From positions 265 to 6,539 of the forward strand of contig MGCP01000020.1 in the NCBI GenBank assembly GCA_001790455.1: 6,275 bases of DNA, in the 5' to 3' direction. The notes under the pieces are model-generated. The model searched no databases and was not told the DNA's origin. It was given only the letters and a program-made list of their open reading frames with translations. This DNA comes from Candidatus Saccharibacteria bacterium RIFCSPHIGHO2_02_FULL_47_12. GTDB lineage: Bacteria; Patescibacteriota; Saccharimonadia; Saccharimonadales; JANWIN01. Within the stretch, counting starts at the first letter, position 1. The number at the start of each line of letters is the position of its first letter. A program made the translations under genes and the position numbers. This document shows positions 6,051 to 6,275 of this stretch, piece after piece.

Positions 6051-6136
6051 TTCGCTCCGCTCATCAAGGTATGGCAAACATCCTATGTCCTAAATCCTAT
6101 GTCCTAAATCCTAGTTTTTCCGGAGGAAAATTCTAA
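6047..6136 (+). CDS. Possible 29-codon bridging ORF between the TraC-like gene and virB4
   Basis: An ATG at 6047 overlaps the TGA stop of the upstream gene (ATGA). Its frame stays open for 29 codons and ends at TAA (6134-6136), which overlaps the virB4 start (TAATG). The peptide begins MIRSAHQGMANILCPKSY and resembles nothing I know. The frame runs through the TCCTA repeats, whose 14-base period is not a multiple of three, so the repeat does not produce a repeated peptide. Its main use, if any, would be to carry ribosomes from one gene to the next. It may equally be chance. Confidence 0.2.
   Translation: MIRSAHQGMANILCPKSYVLNPSFSGGKF
6080..6113 (+). repeat. Tandem heptamer repeat, five TCCTA units, in the virB4 leader
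   Basis: The 14-base unit ATCCTATGTCCTAA occurs at 6080-6093 and 6094-6107, with a partial third copy ATCCTA at 6108-6113. At finer scale this is a heptamer series with TCCTA at 6081, 6088, 6095, 6102 and 6109, alternating TCCTATG and TCCTAAA and ending in TCCTAGT. It fills the centre of the 85-base gap between the TraC-like gene and virB4 and stops about 9 bases before the Shine-Dalgarno sequence. I do not recognise it as a known element. Confidence 0.9.
6116..6130 (+). promoter_or_regulatory. Strong Shine-Dalgarno sequence of virB4, inside a small hairpin
   Basis: GGAGG (6122-6126) lies 9 bases before the ATG at 6136. It is the only canonical Shine-Dalgarno sequence at good spacing in the window and fixes the virB4 start. 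TTTTCC (6116-6121) can pair with GGAAAA (6125-6130) around a 3-base GGA loop, which would cover part of the Shine-Dalgarno sequence. The stem is weak (two G-C and four A-U pairs). Confidence 0.7.
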
Positions 6137-6275
6137 TGGGTTTATTTAAGAAAAAATCTTTGGCTACTGACCCCGTGGCTTTGGCAGAGGCCCAGCGGCT
6201 GCATGAGCAGCAAGAGGTAAGTGCCGCGTTCCAAAAGGGCATAACTGCCCTGCGCGATTTTATAGCTCCCAGCTC
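6136..6275 (+). CDS. virB4: VirB4-family T4SS ATPase, N-terminal fragment (continues past the window)
   Basis: Only 46 codons and two bases are present, and the frame is open at the window edge. The protein begins MGLFKKKSLATDPVALAEAQ, a basic start followed by a helix-like hydrophilic stretch, and reaches AAFQKGITALRDFIAPS (30-46), which I recognise as the entry to the N-terminal domain of Patescibacteria VirB4-type proteins. VirB4 is the conserved ATPase that powers substrate transfer and assembly of the T4SS, working at the inner membrane with VirB3/PrgI and VirB6. Its Walker motifs would lie beyond the window, so the assignment rests on this short stretch plus gene order. The start is secured by GGAGG 9 bases upstream. 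Initiation here looks much stronger than for the other genes of the locus, which lack a good Shine-Dalgarno sequence. Confidence 0.75.
   Translation, partial: MGLFKKKSLATDPVALAEAQRLHEQQEVSAAFQKGITALRDFIAPS

Noticed and set aside
6048..6107. Reading through TGA at 6048-6050 as a sense codon (UGA as glycine)
   Set aside because: This would add only 19 residues before TAA, over the repeat region, and no in-frame TGA occurs in the 946-codon glycine-rich gene, which uses ordinary glycine codons throughout.
6080..6113. CRISPR array or telomere-like repeat (reverse strand reads TTTAGGACATAGGA)
   Set aside because: There are no spacers and the unit is only 7 bases, so it is not CRISPR; likeness to plant-type telomere heptamers is a coincidence in an internal, intergenic bacterial position.

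Overview
The window reads as one stretch of a chromosomal or mobile type IV secretion system (T4SS, conjugation-type) locus. All five genes are on the plus strand. In order they are: a single-pass membrane protein with an exported C-terminal domain (67-1047, possibly VirB8-like); a large VirB6/TrbL-like polytopic channel protein with a signal peptide, a cysteine-containing ectodomain and a long cytoplasmic tail (1095-3935); a PrgI/VirB3-family inner-membrane protein with an unusually long hydrophilic tail (3948-5096); a stand-alone protein resembling the N-terminal domain of TraC/VirB4 ATPases (5187-6050); and the first 46 codons of what is most likely the VirB4 ATPase itself (6136 to beyond the window).

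The likely source is a Patescibacteria/CPR bacterium, and Saccharibacteria (TM7) is my best guess. The reasons are the gene order (VirB6-like, PrgI, TraC-like, VirB4), the EDKFLGPLTLKQF opening of the PrgI protein, the stand-alone TraC-like domain, and the way the VirB4 start reads (FQKGITALRDFIAPS). This is recognition from family knowledge, not from a search. Stops used are TGA, TAG and TAA, and none of the long frames has an in-frame TGA even though they are glycine-rich. This fits the standard bacterial code and argues against the UGA-to-glycine code of Absconditabacteria/Gracilibacteria.

Layout: a near-consensus sigma-70-type promoter (14-42) drives the first gene. The first three genes are close together (gaps of 47 and 12 bases) and are probably one transcript. 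A 90-base gap at 5097-5186 contains a second plausible promoter, followed by a 14-bp inverted repeat just before the TraC-like gene, so the two ATPase-related genes may have their own control. An 85-base gap at 6051-6135 holds five in-phase TCCTA heptamers, a small hairpin covering the only canonical Shine-Dalgarno sequence in the window, and a 29-codon frame that exactly bridges the two flanking genes. I see no intrinsic terminator, tRNA, rRNA, CRISPR array or insertion sequence.

How the parts fit: the VirB6-like and PrgI proteins would form the inner-membrane channel platform, the VirB8-like candidate would be an assembly factor on the outer face, and the TraC-like protein and VirB4 would form the cytoplasmic energy-coupling module. 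The unusual parts are the ectodomain and tail on the VirB6-like protein, the PrgI tail, the extra TraC-like subunit, and the leader in front of virB4.
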